From RPQJ01 sp963793675 (GTDB lineage: Bacteria; Pseudomonadota; Gammaproteobacteria; Steroidobacterales; Steroidobacteraceae): DNA of 64,000 bases. Within the stretch, counting starts at the first letter, position 1, and each line of letters starts with the position of its first letter. The notes under the pieces were generated by a model, which saw only the letters and a list, made by a program, of their open reading frames with translations, was not told the DNA's origin and ran no database searches. Shown piece after piece: positions 17,698-26,190 of this stretch. The stretch lies in the NCBI GenBank assembly GCA_963793675.1, contig CAWCBA010000004.1:186001-250000 (forward strand), in the 5' to 3' direction. The position numbers and the translations under genes were made by a program.

Positions 17698-18576
17698 TCA
17701 GGCGGGACGCAGCACGCGGCCTGCAATCGTCTGCAGCTTCGCGACGAGGGCCGGATCGCGCATGTCGGGGCGCGTGAGGATCGCGCCGTCGAGCGCGCGG
17801 TCGGAGCCCACCGGACAAGGCACTCGCTCCGCCGGGAAGTCCCGCGCCAACCGCGCGAACACACGCTGTGCCTTGCCGTTGTTCTCCGCCATCACGCGCA
17901 GCAGGCTCGCGACGTCGACGGCACCGTGCACTTCGTGCCAGCAGTCGTAATCGGTCACCATGGCGACCACCGCATAGGTGATCTCGGCTTCGCGCGCAAG
18001 CTTGGCTTCAGGCATCGAGGTCATGTGAACGACGTCGTAGCCGAGCCGCTGGTACGTCAGCGATTCCGGCAGCGTCGAAAACTGCGGCCCTTCCATGCAG
18101 ACGGCCACGCCGCCGCGCTGGTAGGGAATGCCCTCGGCCTGGACGGCCCGTTCGATGCGGTCCTGCAGCGCCGGCCCCACCGGATGCGCGAACGACACGT
18201 GCGCAACGCAGCCGGTGCCGAAGAACGTGCTGGCACGGTGTACCGTGCGGTCGACGAAGTTGTCGACCAGGACGAACGTTCCCGGGCTCAGGGCTTCCTG
18301 GTACGAGCCGCAGGCCGAGAACGACACGAGATCGGTCACGCCGAGTTGTTTCATCGCATCGACGTTGGCGCGGTAATTGATTTCGTGGGGCGGGATGCGA
18401 TGCCCGCGGCCGTGCCGCGGCAGGAACACTACTTCGGTCGTGCCGACGCGCCCGACGCGCAAGCTGTCGGACGGCTCGCCCCAAGGCGTCGTGACGGCCT
18501 GCTCGCGCACGTCTTCGATGCCGGGCAGATCGTAGATGCCCGACCCGCCGATGATTCCCAACACTGCCTTGACCAT
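17698..18576 (-). CDS. mtnP: S-methyl-5'-thioadenosine phosphorylase
   Basis: A 292-residue phosphorylase that cleaves methylthioadenosine, a by-product of polyamine synthesis, to adenine and methylthioribose-1-phosphate. Seen: GIIGGSGIYDLPG, the phosphate-binding FLPRHGRGH, INYRANVDAMK, VCMEGPQFST and HMTSMPEAKLARE, the last being typical of MTA rather than purine-nucleoside phosphorylases. It is the first gene of the mtnP-mtnA-aldolase operon and is divergent from the phosphodiesterase at 18696. Confidence 0.93.
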   Translation of the reverse strand: MVKAVLGIIGGSGIYDLPGIEDVREQAVTTPWGEPSDSLRVGRVGTTEVVFLPRHGRGHRIPPHEINYRANVDAMKQLGVTDLVSFSACGSYQEALSPGTFVLVDNFVDRTVHRASTFFGTGCVAHVSFAHPVGPALQDRIERAVQAEGIPYQRGGVAVCMEGPQFSTLPESLTYQRLGYDVVHMTSMPEAKLAREAEITYAVVAMVTDYDCWHEVHGAVDVASLLRVMAENNGKAQRVFARLARDFPAERVPCPVGSDRALDGAILTRPDMRDPALVAKLQTIAGRVLRPA

Positions 18577-18695
18577 GCCTGCCGCCCCGTCGCCTGGTGC
18601 ACCGCAGATTAAACGAGACCGCGCGTCACCGTGAACCGGGGTTTTCCGCCCGCGTCCATGAGACCATGGAGGGATCTGGCAGAGGGACAGCAGCC

Positions 18696-19913
18696 ATGCA
18701 CCGCTACGCGGCCTTGCTCATCGCCACAGCGGCCTCACTCTCCGCGATCGCCGCGGACGTGGTTGCGCCGCGGCCCGATCCTCGGCCCGTCACGCTCGTC
18801 GCGGGTCTGGAGGACAGCCCGCTGAAGCGTGAACTGGCGGCGTGCACCGACGATCCCGTTCGTCGCACGTCGTTCTCGTTCGGCCATCGCGGCGCCCCGC
18901 TGCACTATCCCGAGCACACCCGCGAATCCTACCTCGCCGCAGCGGCGATGGGTGCGGGAGTCATCGAATGCGACGTGACGTTCACGCGTGACAAGCAACT
19001 CGTCTGCCGCCACGCGCAGGACGACCTGCACACGACGACGGACATCCTGCTGACACCTCTCGCCGCACGCTGCGTGAAACCTTTTCGACCGGCCCAGTTC
19101 GACGCCCAAGGCAAGCTGCTCGTGCCCGCCGCAGCGGAATGCCGCACGAGCGACCTCACGCTCGCCGAATTCCGCACGCTGCGCGGCAAGCGCGACGGCT
19201 ACGACCCGCGTGCGCGCACTGTCGAAGAGTACGTGTGGGGCGGCAAGGCGGCGTACGACGCGCTGGGGCCCAGCACCGGCACGCTGATGTCGCACGCGGA
19301 CAGCATCGCGCTGTTCCGTCAGCTGGGCGTGCAGATGGTTCCCGAATTGAAACAGCCGGTGGTCACCATGCCGTACGACGGCATGAGCCAGCAACGGTTC
19401 GCGCAGCGCCTGATCGATGATTACAGGCATGCGGGCGTGCCACCCAGCGCGGTGTGGCCGCAGTCGTTCAACCTTGCCGATATTCTTTACTGGATCGAAC
19501 GCGAACCCGGGTTCGGCCGGCAGGCGGTCTATCTCGAAGATGCCGAGAACGTGAGCCAGCTGCCCGATGCCGCCGGGTTCAAGCGCCTGCAGGCACAGGG
19601 TGTCCGGATCTGGGCGCCGCCGCTGTTCGCCCTGCTGGCGCTGGACGACCACGGCGCGATTGTCCCTTCGCAAAGCGCGCGCGACGCGCGCGCAGCCGGA
19701 CTCGACATCGTCGCATGGAGCCTGGAGCGCTCCGGCACGCTCGGTACCGGTCAGAACGGCTGGTACTACCAGACCGTCGACAGCGCCCTGCACAGTGACA
19801 GCGACGTGCTGCGGGTGCTCGACGTCCTGGCGCGACAAGGCCACGTGCGCGCAGTGTTCAGCGACTGGCCCGCCACTACCACGTTCTACGCCAACTGCAC
19901 GGGCCTGAACTGA
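18696..19913 (+). CDS. Exported glycerophosphodiester phosphodiesterase
   Basis: A 405-residue periplasmic GDPD-family enzyme. The signal peptide reads HRYAALLIATAASLSAIAADV. The catalytic signature is HRG at FSFGHRGAPLHYPEHTRESY, followed by ECDVTFT and CRHAQDDL. Later motifs include VQMVPELKQPV and VAWSLERSG. The large insert between these blocks resembles GlpQ-like enzymes, which hydrolyse glycerophosphodiesters to glycerol-3-phosphate and an alcohol. The ATG at 18696 is chosen for the signal peptide and the AGAGGGA site just upstream. Confidence 0.9.
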   Translation: MHRYAALLIATAASLSAIAADVVAPRPDPRPVTLVAGLEDSPLKRELAACTDDPVRRTSFSFGHRGAPLHYPEHTRESYLAAAAMGAGVIECDVTFTRDKQLVCRHAQDDLHTTTDILLTPLAARCVKPFRPAQFDAQGKLLVPAAAECRTSDLTLAEFRTLRGKRDGYDPRARTVEEYVWGGKAAYDALGPSTGTLMSHADSIALFRQLGVQMVPELKQPVVTMPYDGMSQQRFAQRLIDDYRHAGVPPSAVWPQSFNLADILYWIEREPGFGRQAVYLEDAENVSQLPDAAGFKRLQAQGVRIWAPPLFALLALDDHGAIVPSQSARDARAAGLDIVAWSLERSGTLGTGQNGWYYQTVDSALHSDSDVLRVLDVLARQGHVRAVFSDWPATTTFYANCTGLN

Positions 19914-19961
19914 CGCCGGCCGGGTCCCGAGGCCGCGCGGCTCCGCTTTATCCGGTCACGC

Positions 19962-19991
19962 TGTAATTTTCCTGCCGGTCGCACCGACTAA
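19962..19991 (+). promoter_or_regulatory. Probable ECF sigma promoter of bufA2-bufB-bufC
   Basis: TGTAA at 19962-19966, an 18-base spacer, and CGACTAA at 19985-19991. This exactly matches the motif and spacing upstream of bufA1 (9077-9048, minus strand). It lies about 100 bases before the bufA2 ATG in the gap after the phosphodiesterase, leaving an unusually long leader for a small gene. The sigma factor at 7401 is the obvious candidate to recognise both. Confidence 0.65.
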
Positions 19992-20091
19992 CGGTTGAGC
20001 CCTTCACTTCGGAGGGCGTGGCCGGCGCCTGTCCCGTTGGGAACGACCGCCGGTAATCCGTCAAAAAACGCTTCAGCAGGAGATTGATGCA

Positions 20092-20352
20092 ATGTCAGCC
20101 AGACGTACCACCGGTGCCGCCCTCGCCACGGCCGCCGCGATGCTCTTTACCTCGGTCGGAATCAGCACGGCGCACGCCGAGGACGCGAAGATTCATTGCA
20201 TGGGCGTGAACGGGTGCAAGGGCCAGTCCGCGTGCAAGACTGCAGCCAATGCCTGCAAGGGCCAGAACTCGTGCAAGGGCGCGGGTTTCCTGGAACTGAC
20301 CGCGAAGCAGTGCACTGAGGCCAAGGCCAGCATGGGCGACGCGAAGAAGTAG
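20092..20352 (+). CDS. BufA2-type bufferin precursor peptide
   Basis: An 86-residue exported peptide. The signal peptide ends near TAHA-29. The core has six cysteines (36, 42, 48, 55, 61, 74), with a duplicated CKGQxxCK unit: HCMGVNGCKGQSACK, then ACKGQNSCKGAGF. This layout matches BufA2 precursors, which MNIO enzymes (BufB) with BufC partners turn into copper-chelating thiooxazole peptides in the periplasm. The AGGAG site precedes the ATG at 20092. The modification genes follow directly. Confidence 0.9.
   Translation: MSARRTTGAALATAAAMLFTSVGISTAHAEDAKIHCMGVNGCKGQSACKTAANACKGQNSCKGAGFLELTAKQCTEAKASMGDAKK
20215..20265 (+). repeat. In-frame direct repeat inside bufA2
   Basis: The 12-mer TGCAAGGGCCAG occurs at 20215-20226 and again at 20254-20265, 39 bases (13 codons) apart. 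It encodes the duplicated CKGQ units of the precursor core. The exact nucleotide identity suggests internal duplication of a metal-binding module. Confidence 0.8.
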
Positions 20353-20360
20353 CGGACGGC

Positions 20361-20390
20361 CCGCGCGACGGGGTTCACCTCGTCGCGCGG
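20361..20390 (+). promoter_or_regulatory. Perfect hairpin between bufA2 and bufB
   Basis: A 10-base perfect inverted repeat, CCGCGCGACG at 20361-20370 and CGTCGCGCGG at 20381-20390, closes a 10-base loop. It lies eight bases after the bufA2 stop and 14 bases before the bufB ATG, with no T-tract, so complete termination is unlikely. It may stabilise the precursor message or reduce read-through into bufB; this role is inferred. Confidence 0.6.
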
Positions 20391-20404
20391 CGCCTGTGCA
20401 ACCA

Positions 20405-21229
20405 ATGAAAACACTGGGATTCGGGCTCGGCCTGCGGCCCGTCCACTACGACGCCATCCGTCACGGGCGGCCGCGCGTCGACTGGTTCGAGGCGATCACG
20501 GAAAACTACCTCGTGCCGGGAGGAGCGCCGCTGCGCAACCTGGAGCTCGTGCGGAACGACTATCCCATCGCACTCCACGGCGTCTCGCTCTCGATCGGCG
20601 GCACCGACCCCATCGACCAGGCGTACCTGCGCGACGTCAGGCAACTGGTCTCGCGCCTCGAGCCGGCATGGGTCTCCGATCACCTGTGCTGGACGGGCGT
20701 GGCTGGGCGCAACCTCCACGACCTGCTGCCGCTGCCGTACACCGAAGAGGCGCTGCACCACGTGGCCGGGCGCGTCAGTCGCGTGCAGGATTTTCTCGGC
20801 CGGCGGATACTGCTCGAGAACGTCTCGAGCTACGTCGAATTCGCGTCGTCGGAGATGCCCGAGTGGGAGTTTCTGCGCAGCATCGCCGAGCTCGCGGACT
20901 GCGATCTGCTGCTCGACGTCAACAACGTCTACGTCAGCAGCGTCAACCATGGCTTCGATGCACGTGCATACCTGGACGCTTTGCCCTGCCACCGGATCCG
21001 CCAGATTCATCTGGCGGGCCACGAGCACAACGGCGACCACGTCGTGGATACCCATGACGCGCCGGTGAGCGAAGCCGTGTGGGAGCTGTATCGCCACGCC
21101 GTGCTCCGATTCGGCGAAGTCACGACGATGATAGAGCGCGACGACAACATCCCCGCGCTGGCGGACCTCGTCACCGAACTCGACATCGCGCGCACGATCT
21201 CACGGCAGGCACTGCAGGTCGCCGCATGA
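20405..21229 (+). CDS. MNIO-family (DUF692) peptide-modifying oxygenase, BufB
   Basis: A 274-residue TIM-barrel iron enzyme of the DUF692 family. Likely metal ligands can be seen in order: HGVSLSIGG, SDHLCWTG, LLENVSSYVEF, LLDVNNVYVSS, IHLAGHEH and MIERDDNIP. MNIO enzymes use a mixed-valent multi-iron centre to oxidise Cys residues of a precursor; in bufferin clusters they make thiooxazoles. The ATG at 20405 follows an in-frame GTG at 20396, and neither has a good ribosome-binding site. It is the only MNIO gene in the window, although there are two precursors. Confidence 0.92.
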   Translation: MKTLGFGLGLRPVHYDAIRHGRPRVDWFEAITENYLVPGGAPLRNLELVRNDYPIALHGVSLSIGGTDPIDQAYLRDVRQLVSRLEPAWVSDHLCWTGVAGRNLHDLLPLPYTEEALHHVAGRVSRVQDFLGRRILLENVSSYVEFASSEMPEWEFLRSIAELADCDLLLDVNNVYVSSVNHGFDARAYLDALPCHRIRQIHLAGHEHNGDHVVDTHDAPVSEAVWELYRHAVLRFGEVTTMIERDDNIPALADLVTELDIARTISRQALQVAA

Positions 21230-22026
21230 GCAGCCTGCGCGAACTGCAACTCGCCATGCAGGGTCACGTATTGCGCGGCGATCCGGCGATCGTCGCCGGC
21301 TTGCGGCGGTCCGGCGGTCTCCCTGCAGCCGGGCGTCTGGCCATCTATGCGAGCGCCTACACGCTGCGACTGACCGAAGCCCTGCGCGAAAGCTTTCCCG
21401 CGCTGGTGCAGACGATGCGGCCGGCTCCGTTCGACGCGATGGCCCGTGCTTACGTCGCAGCGCAGCCATCGCACCATGCATCGATCCGCTGGTTCGGCGC
21501 GCAATTGGCCGATCATCTGCAGGCGCGCGGAAGTGACCTGCTGGCCGACATTGCGCGCTGGGAGTGGACGCTCGGCACCGTCTTCGACGGCCCCGACGCT
21601 GCCCCGGTCGGGCTCGACGCGGTGAGTTCGTTCGCAGCAGCGGACTGGCCCTCCCTGCAGATCGACTTCTGCCATAACCTGCAGCGCGTCGCAGTCCGCG
21701 TGGACGCCGTCCAGGCCTGGCGTGCGGCAACATCGGGAGCAGACGACACACCGCCCGGCCCGCGCCACGCTGGGATCGAGTGGCTCGTCTGGCGCCGCGA
21801 TCTTGCGACGAGCTTCCGCTCACTGCTGCCGGATGAGGCCTGGGCGTTCGATGCGGTCCGGGGTGGCGCGACGTTCGGTGAACTCTGCGAGGGGCTGGCA
21901 ATGCGCGCAGGCGCGCAATCCGCCCCGGCGCACGCGGCGAGCCTGCTCAAGCAATGGCTCGCCGACGGCTGCGTTGCCGCGCTGACCTGCGAGCCGGTTC
22001 TCCCGGCGGGACCCCTCGCGAATTGA
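21226..22026 (+). CDS. DUF2063-family MNIO partner protein, BufC
   Basis: A 266-residue protein with the DUF2063 N terminus (LRELQLAMQGHVL, GRLAIYASAYTLRLTEALRESFPALV, FDAMARAYVAAQPSHHASIRWFG). In characterised MNIO systems the partner binds the precursor leader and forms a complex with BufB. The start overlaps the bufB stop as ATGA, giving coupled translation and probably equal amounts of the two proteins. The C-terminal half resembles the winged-helix-like region of this family. Confidence 0.88.
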   Translation: MSSLRELQLAMQGHVLRGDPAIVAGLRRSGGLPAAGRLAIYASAYTLRLTEALRESFPALVQTMRPAPFDAMARAYVAAQPSHHASIRWFGAQLADHLQARGSDLLADIARWEWTLGTVFDGPDAAPVGLDAVSSFAAADWPSLQIDFCHNLQRVAVRVDAVQAWRAATSGADDTPPGPRHAGIEWLVWRRDLATSFRSLLPDEAWAFDAVRGGATFGELCEGLAMRAGAQSAPAHAASLLKQWLADGCVAALTCEPVLPAGPLAN

Positions 22027-22029
22027 GAA

Positions 22030-22053
22030 GGTCGGCACCCGCCTCGGCCGACC
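22030..22053 (+). terminator. Possible terminator hairpin after bufC
   Basis: Inverted repeat GGTCGGC (22030-22036) and GCCGACC (22047-22053) with a 10-base loop, starting four bases after the bufC stop. There is no T-tract downstream, so it is at best a weak intrinsic terminator or a 3'-end stabiliser. Confidence 0.35.
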
Positions 22054-22134
22054 GCAGCCTCGCTAGAATGACCCGACGGCCGGTGCGACCCATGCCGGCC
22101 GGCCTTCGCTTCATCGGGCAACGCGGGAGCCGCC

Positions 22135-22676
22135 TTGAAGACCCTGTTGATCGTCTACCACTCGATGACCGGCGGCACTCGGCAGATGGCCGAGGCGGCG
22201 CTTCGAGGTGCGGCCCTGGAACCCGCCGTGCGCACGGTATTGCTCCGCGCGCAGCACACGCAGCCGGACGACGTGCTCGGCGCCGACGGCTACATCTTTG
22301 CCACCCCCGAGAACCTGGCTTCGATGAGCGGCCTGATGAAGGATTTCTTCGACCGTACCTATTATGCGGCGCTCGACCGGATCAACGGCAGGCCTTACGC
22401 CGCAATGGTCTGCGCGGGCAGTGACGGCCAGGGCGCGATCCGCCAGCTCGAGCGCATCGCGCTCGGCTGGCGGCTCAAGCCGGTCGCACCGCCGTTGCTG
22501 GTCATCACCCACGCGCAGGCCCCAACAGGCCATCCTGCGGCCCAAGAGTCATTGGACCCGCCGATCTGCAGCGCTGCGAGGAACTCGGCGGAACGCTGGC
22601 GGCCGGCCTGGCCCTGGGCCTGTTTAGGTTGCGCCGGTGGCATCGGCGACTTTTATGCGATGCTCCGCGGCCATGA
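22135..22676 (+). CDS. Flavodoxin/NADPH-dependent FMN reductase-like protein (frameshifted)
   Basis: The N terminus reads MKTLLIVYHSMTGGTRQMAEAA, the FMN phosphate-binding loop of flavodoxins. It continues with ADGYIFATPENLASMSGLMKDFFDR and AAMVCAGSDGQGA, typical of NAD(P)H-dependent FMN reductase/WrbA-like folds. About 130 residues in, the frame breaks twice (about 22519-22524 in a C4 run, then about 22548-22560). The intended C terminus reads QQAILRPKS, then DLQRCEELGGTLAAGLALGLF. The exact stop is uncertain (22676 as given). The redox partner is unknown. Confidence 0.75.
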
Positions 22677-22713
22677 GCCGCGGCCCGCACCCCTCGCCTG
22701 GCGAACCGACTCG

Positions 22714-23266
22714 ATGACTCTTCTGCATCGCTTCGTCAAGGGCGTCGACGCCCTGAACGACTGGATCGGTCGTACCGTCGCGTGGCTGACGCTCGGCTGC
22801 GTGCTCACCTGCTTCACGGTCGTCGTGCTGCGCTACGCCTTCAACGTCGGCTTCCCCTGGATGCAGGAACTCTACGTCTGGCAGCACGCCGCGGTCTTCA
22901 TGGCCGGCGCCGGTTACACCATGCTGCATCGCGGGCACGTCAACGTCGACGTGATGTACGGCAAGCTCGGCGACCGGGGCAAGGCGTGGATCGACATACT
23001 CGGCACGCTGTTCTTCCTGTTTCCCTGGCTCGCGATCCTGGCCGTGACGTCGGCGCCGTTCGTGCTGTCGTCCTGGAGCATCCGCGAAGCCTCGGCCACG
23101 GCCGACGGCATGTCCGCGCTGTATCTGCTTGAAGTCGCTGCTGTGGGTACTGTGCGCGTTGCTGTTCGTGCAGGGACTCGCGCTGATCGCGCGCCGCTCG
23201 CTGTACCTCGCCGGCCATGCAATCGTCGATCACGACGAAGACAAGGTGACCGATGAGCGCCTGTGA
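22714..23266 (+). CDS. dctQ: TRAP transporter small permease subunit (frameshifted)
   Basis: A four-helix membrane protein: TVAWLTLGCVLTCFTVVVLRY, the DctQ motif VGFPWMQELYVWQHAAVFMAGAGYTMLHRGHVNVDVMY, DILGTLFFLFPWLAILAVT and a final helix. At about 23128 an extra T in CTGCTTGAAG shifts the frame; the intended tail is LKSLLWVLCALLFVQGLALI to VTDERL, ending at 23266. DctQ binds DctM to form the secondary transporter that moves carboxylates captured by DctP. It overlaps the upstream edge of dctM. Confidence 0.88.
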
Positions 23267-23291
23267 GCGCAGCGTCGGCAAGGGACGCGCC

Positions 23292-24857
23292 ATGAGCACC
23301 GTGCTGATCGGCGAAGTGCTTTCCATCGCGATGTTCGCCACGACGATCGGTGCCGTGCTGCTGGGCTATCCCGTGGCCTTCACGCTCGCCGGCGTCGGAC
23401 TGATCTTCGCGACGCTCGGGATCGTGCTCGGGGTGTTCGACGTCGCGATCCTGTCCGCGCTGGTCGGCCGCTACTTCGGCACGATGACCAACGAGACGCT
23501 GGTGGCCGTGCCGCTGTTCGTCTTCATGGGCGTCATGCTCGAACGCTCGAAGATTGCCGAAGCCCTGCTCACGACCATGGGCGAACTGTTCGGCTCGTTG
23601 CGTGGCGGCCTCGGGTACTCGGTGGTGATCGTCGGCGCGCTGCTCGCGGCATCGACCGGCATCGTCGGCGCCACCGTCGTGACGATGGGATTGCTGTCGC
23701 TGCCCGCGATGATGCGCGCGGGTTACGACCCGAAACTCGCCGCCGGCACGATCTGCGCGGCGGGCACGCTCGGCCAGATCATCCCGCCGTCGACCGTGCT
23801 GATCTTCGTCGGCGACATCCTGCAGGGCGCCAACCAGCGCGCGCAGCTCGAGCTCGGCAACCTGTCGCCGGACCCGATCTCGGTCGGGCAGCTGTTTGCC
23901 GGCGCCATGCTGCCGGGGCTGGTGCTGGTGGGTCTTTACCTGCTGTGGATCCTGGCGAAATCGATCTTCGATCCGCAGTCGTGCCCGCCGCTCGCGATGA
24001 GCGACGTCCAGCGCGCCGGCCTCGCCGGCCGCGTGCTCAAGGCGCTGGCCCCGCCGCTGCTGCTGATCCTGTCCGTGCTCGGCTCCATCCTGGCGGGCAT
24101 CGCGACGCCGACCGAGTCCGCCTCGGTAGGCGCGGTAGGCGCGATCGCGCTCTCCGCGGCCAACCGCAGCTTCAACCTCCCGATCCTGCGCGAGGTGATG
24201 CGCTCGACGCTGACGATCAGCTCGATGGTGTTCGTGATCCTGCTCGGCGCGAGCGTGTTCAGCCTGGTGTTCCGCGGGCTCGGCGGCGAGAACCTGGTGC
24301 ACGCCGCGCTGTCGTCGCTGCCGGGCGGTGCGTTCACGGCGGTGCTCGCCGTGATGCTGGTGATCTTCTTCCTGGGTTTCTTCCTCGACACGTTCGAGAT
24401 CATCTTCGTCGTCGTGCCGATCGCGGCGCCGGCGCTGATCAAGCTGGGCGTCGATCCGGTCTGGCTCGGCGTGATGATCGGCGTGAACCTGCAGACGAGC
24501 TTCCTGACGCCGCCGTTCGGATTCGCGCTGTTCTACCTGCGTGGCGTCGCCGGCAAGATGCTGACGACGCTCGACATCTACAAGGGCGCGGTGCCTTTCG
24601 TCGTGCTGCAGGTGATCGGGATCGGTCTGCTCTGGGCGATGCCGGCTCTCGCGACGTACCTGCCGGACAGGTTGTTCACGCACGCGGCACCGCTGCAGGA
24701 AGACACGCGCGGCCCGCTCGGCCCGATGACGCCGTCAGGCTCGCCGGTGGCGGACGATTTCAGCGACCTGTTCGACGGACCCGCCCAGAACCGGCCACGT
24801 CCCTACCAGGACGATCTCCAGGACCTGTTTCCGCCGGTCGACGAAGCCGCGAAGTAG
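23292..24857 (+). CDS. dctM: TRAP transporter large permease subunit
   Basis: About 521 residues with 12 or more membrane helices and family signatures GYPVAFTLAGVGLIF, VPLFVFMGVMLERSKIAEALL, ASTGIVGATVVTMGLLSLPAMM, GTLGQIIPPSTVLI and the duplicated TEAASxG-like PTESASVGAVGA. The C-terminal tail is long and polar (ARGPLGPMTPSGSP to PPVDEAAK). Start 23292 (MSTVLIGE) has an AAGGGA site; an in-frame ATG at 23253 would overlap the dctQ stop and is also possible. It works with dctQ and the binding protein encoded opposite. Confidence 0.9.
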   Translation: MSTVLIGEVLSIAMFATTIGAVLLGYPVAFTLAGVGLIFATLGIVLGVFDVAILSALVGRYFGTMTNETLVAVPLFVFMGVMLERSKIAEALLTTMGELFGSLRGGLGYSVVIVGALLAASTGIVGATVVTMGLLSLPAMMRAGYDPKLAAGTICAAGTLGQIIPPSTVLIFVGDILQGANQRAQLELGNLSPDPISVGQLFAGAMLPGLVLVGLYLLWILAKSIFDPQSCPPLAMSDVQRAGLAGRVLKALAPPLLLILSVLGSILAGIATPTESASVGAVGAIALSAANRSFNLPILREVMRSTLTISSMVFVILLGASVFSLVFRGLGGENLVHAALSSLPGGAFTAVLAVMLVIFFLGFFLDTFEIIFVVVPIAAPALIKLGVDPVWLGVMIGVNLQTSFLTPPFGFALFYLRGVAGKMLTTLDIYKGAVPFVVLQVIGIGLLWAMPALATYLPDRLFTHAAPLQEDTRGPLGPMTPSGSPVADDFSDLFDGPAQNRPRPYQDDLQDLFPPVDEAAK

Positions 24858-24897
24858 TGGAACACGCTCAATGCCTGCTGCACGGCAACGGCGCACC

Positions 24898-24931
24898 GCC
24901 TGGTAACGGCCGCACGTTGCCTCAACCAGGC
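24898..24931. terminator. Inverted repeat between convergent dctM and dctP
   Basis: GCCTGGT (24898-24904) pairs with ACCAGGC (24925-24931) across a 20-base loop. It fills the short gap between two converging transcripts, where a bidirectional stop would be useful. No T-tract is present, so strength is doubtful. Confidence 0.35.
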
Positions 24932-24935
24932 ACCG

Positions 24936-26037
24936 CTATTTCAGTTTGAATTCGAACGGCAGCCGTCGCGCGTTGACGAACGCCTGCTCGCCGACGCGCG
25001 TCCACGGGATGACGTCTTTCCGGAACGCCAGGAAGTCTTCGATGATGCGGCGGACGATGCGATTCGGCGAGGTGTCGCCGGCGTAGATCTCGTTCAGCAC
25101 TTCGTTCGACTTCTCGCCGCACGCCAGCAGCACGTCCTCCGGCAGGCCCCGCACGATCACGCCGTGCTTTTCCACCAGCGTGCGCAGCGCGGGACCCGAC
25201 TGCGCGGTGTATTCGGCGTACATGTCGGTCGTCGCGGCATCCGCCGCGGCGCGCACGATCGCCTGCAGGTCGGACGGCAGCGAGCGCCAGGCCTGCTCGT
25301 TGACGATGAGCTGCAGCGCCGGACCCGGCTCGTGGTACCCGTGTGAATAGTAGTAGCGGCACACCTGGTAGAAGCCGAGCGCCAGGTCGTTGTAGGGACC
25401 AACCCATTCGGCGCCGTCGATGGCCCCCGATTGCAGCGCCGGAAAGATCTCGCCGCCCGGCAACGAGACCGGGGTGACGCCGAGCTTCTGCAGCACCCGG
25501 CCCTGGTTGCCAGGCGTGCGGAACTTCAGCCCGTCGAGGTCTGCAAGCGAACGGATTTCGCGCCGGAACCAGCCGAACATCTGCGTGCCCGTGCTGCCCG
25601 CCTGGAACCCACGGATGCCGAACGGCGCGTAGAGTTCGTCCCACAGTTTCTGGCCGTTGCCGTGCTTGATCCACGCCGGCCATCTCGCCCATCGTGAAGC
25701 CGAATGGAAATGCGGTGAAGAACGGGCAGCCTTCCGACTTGCCCGCGTGGTAGTAGGCCGCGTCGTGCCCCATCTGCGCGGTGCCGTTGGCGACCGCGCC
25801 AAAGCATTCGAGCGCAGGCACGAGTTCGCCGGCCGAGTACACCTTGACCGTCAGGCGGCCACCGCTCATGGCGGTGATGTTCGCGGCGAGCCGCTCGGCG
25901 CCCGCGCCCAGTCCCGGCAGGCCCCTGGGCCAGCTGGTGACCATGCGCCATTCAAGCAGGCCTTTGGAGATCGCCGGCGCGGCAAAAGCGGCGCCACTGC
26001 CGAGCACGGCGGCCTTGAGTAACGACCTGCGTTTCAC
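24936..26037 (-). CDS. dctP: TRAP transporter substrate-binding protein with Tat-like signal (frameshifted)
   Basis: Starts at a GTG at 26037 with a GGAG site. The lead KRRSLLKAAVLGSGAAFAAP has a twin-arginine-like motif. The mature protein has DctP-family blocks: LLEWRMVTSWPRGLPGL, SAGELVPALECFGAVANGTAQMGH, KFRTPGNQGRVLQKLG, GAIDGAEWVGPYNDLALGFYQV and NRIVRRIIEDFLAFRKDV. An extra base in GGCCGGCGTGG at about 25680 shifts the frame between MGEMA and WIKHGNGQKLW. The sequence is closest to binders of 2-oxo or aromatic carboxylates (YiaO/TakP type), but the ligand is not identifiable. It converges on dctQM. Confidence 0.88.
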
Positions 26038-26190
26038 GCGCGATTCTCCACTGGAACCTGCCTCCTGGCTGCCGTCATACGATAGCAGCACGCGGGCAGC
26101 GCCGTACCTCGCCTGGACGCCAGTCACTTGACACCGCCGACCCGCCATAGGACGGTGCGCGCCACGGTGAGTCTCCCGGAGCGTTCCCAC

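Noticed and set aside
20215..20265. CRISPR-like or mobile repeat
   Set aside because: Only two 12-base copies, in frame in bufA2; explained by protein duplication.
22914..24683. 589-codon minus-strand frame opposite dctQM
   Set aside because: Almost only Arg, His, Gln, Asp and Glu; the reverse complement of membrane-protein codons.
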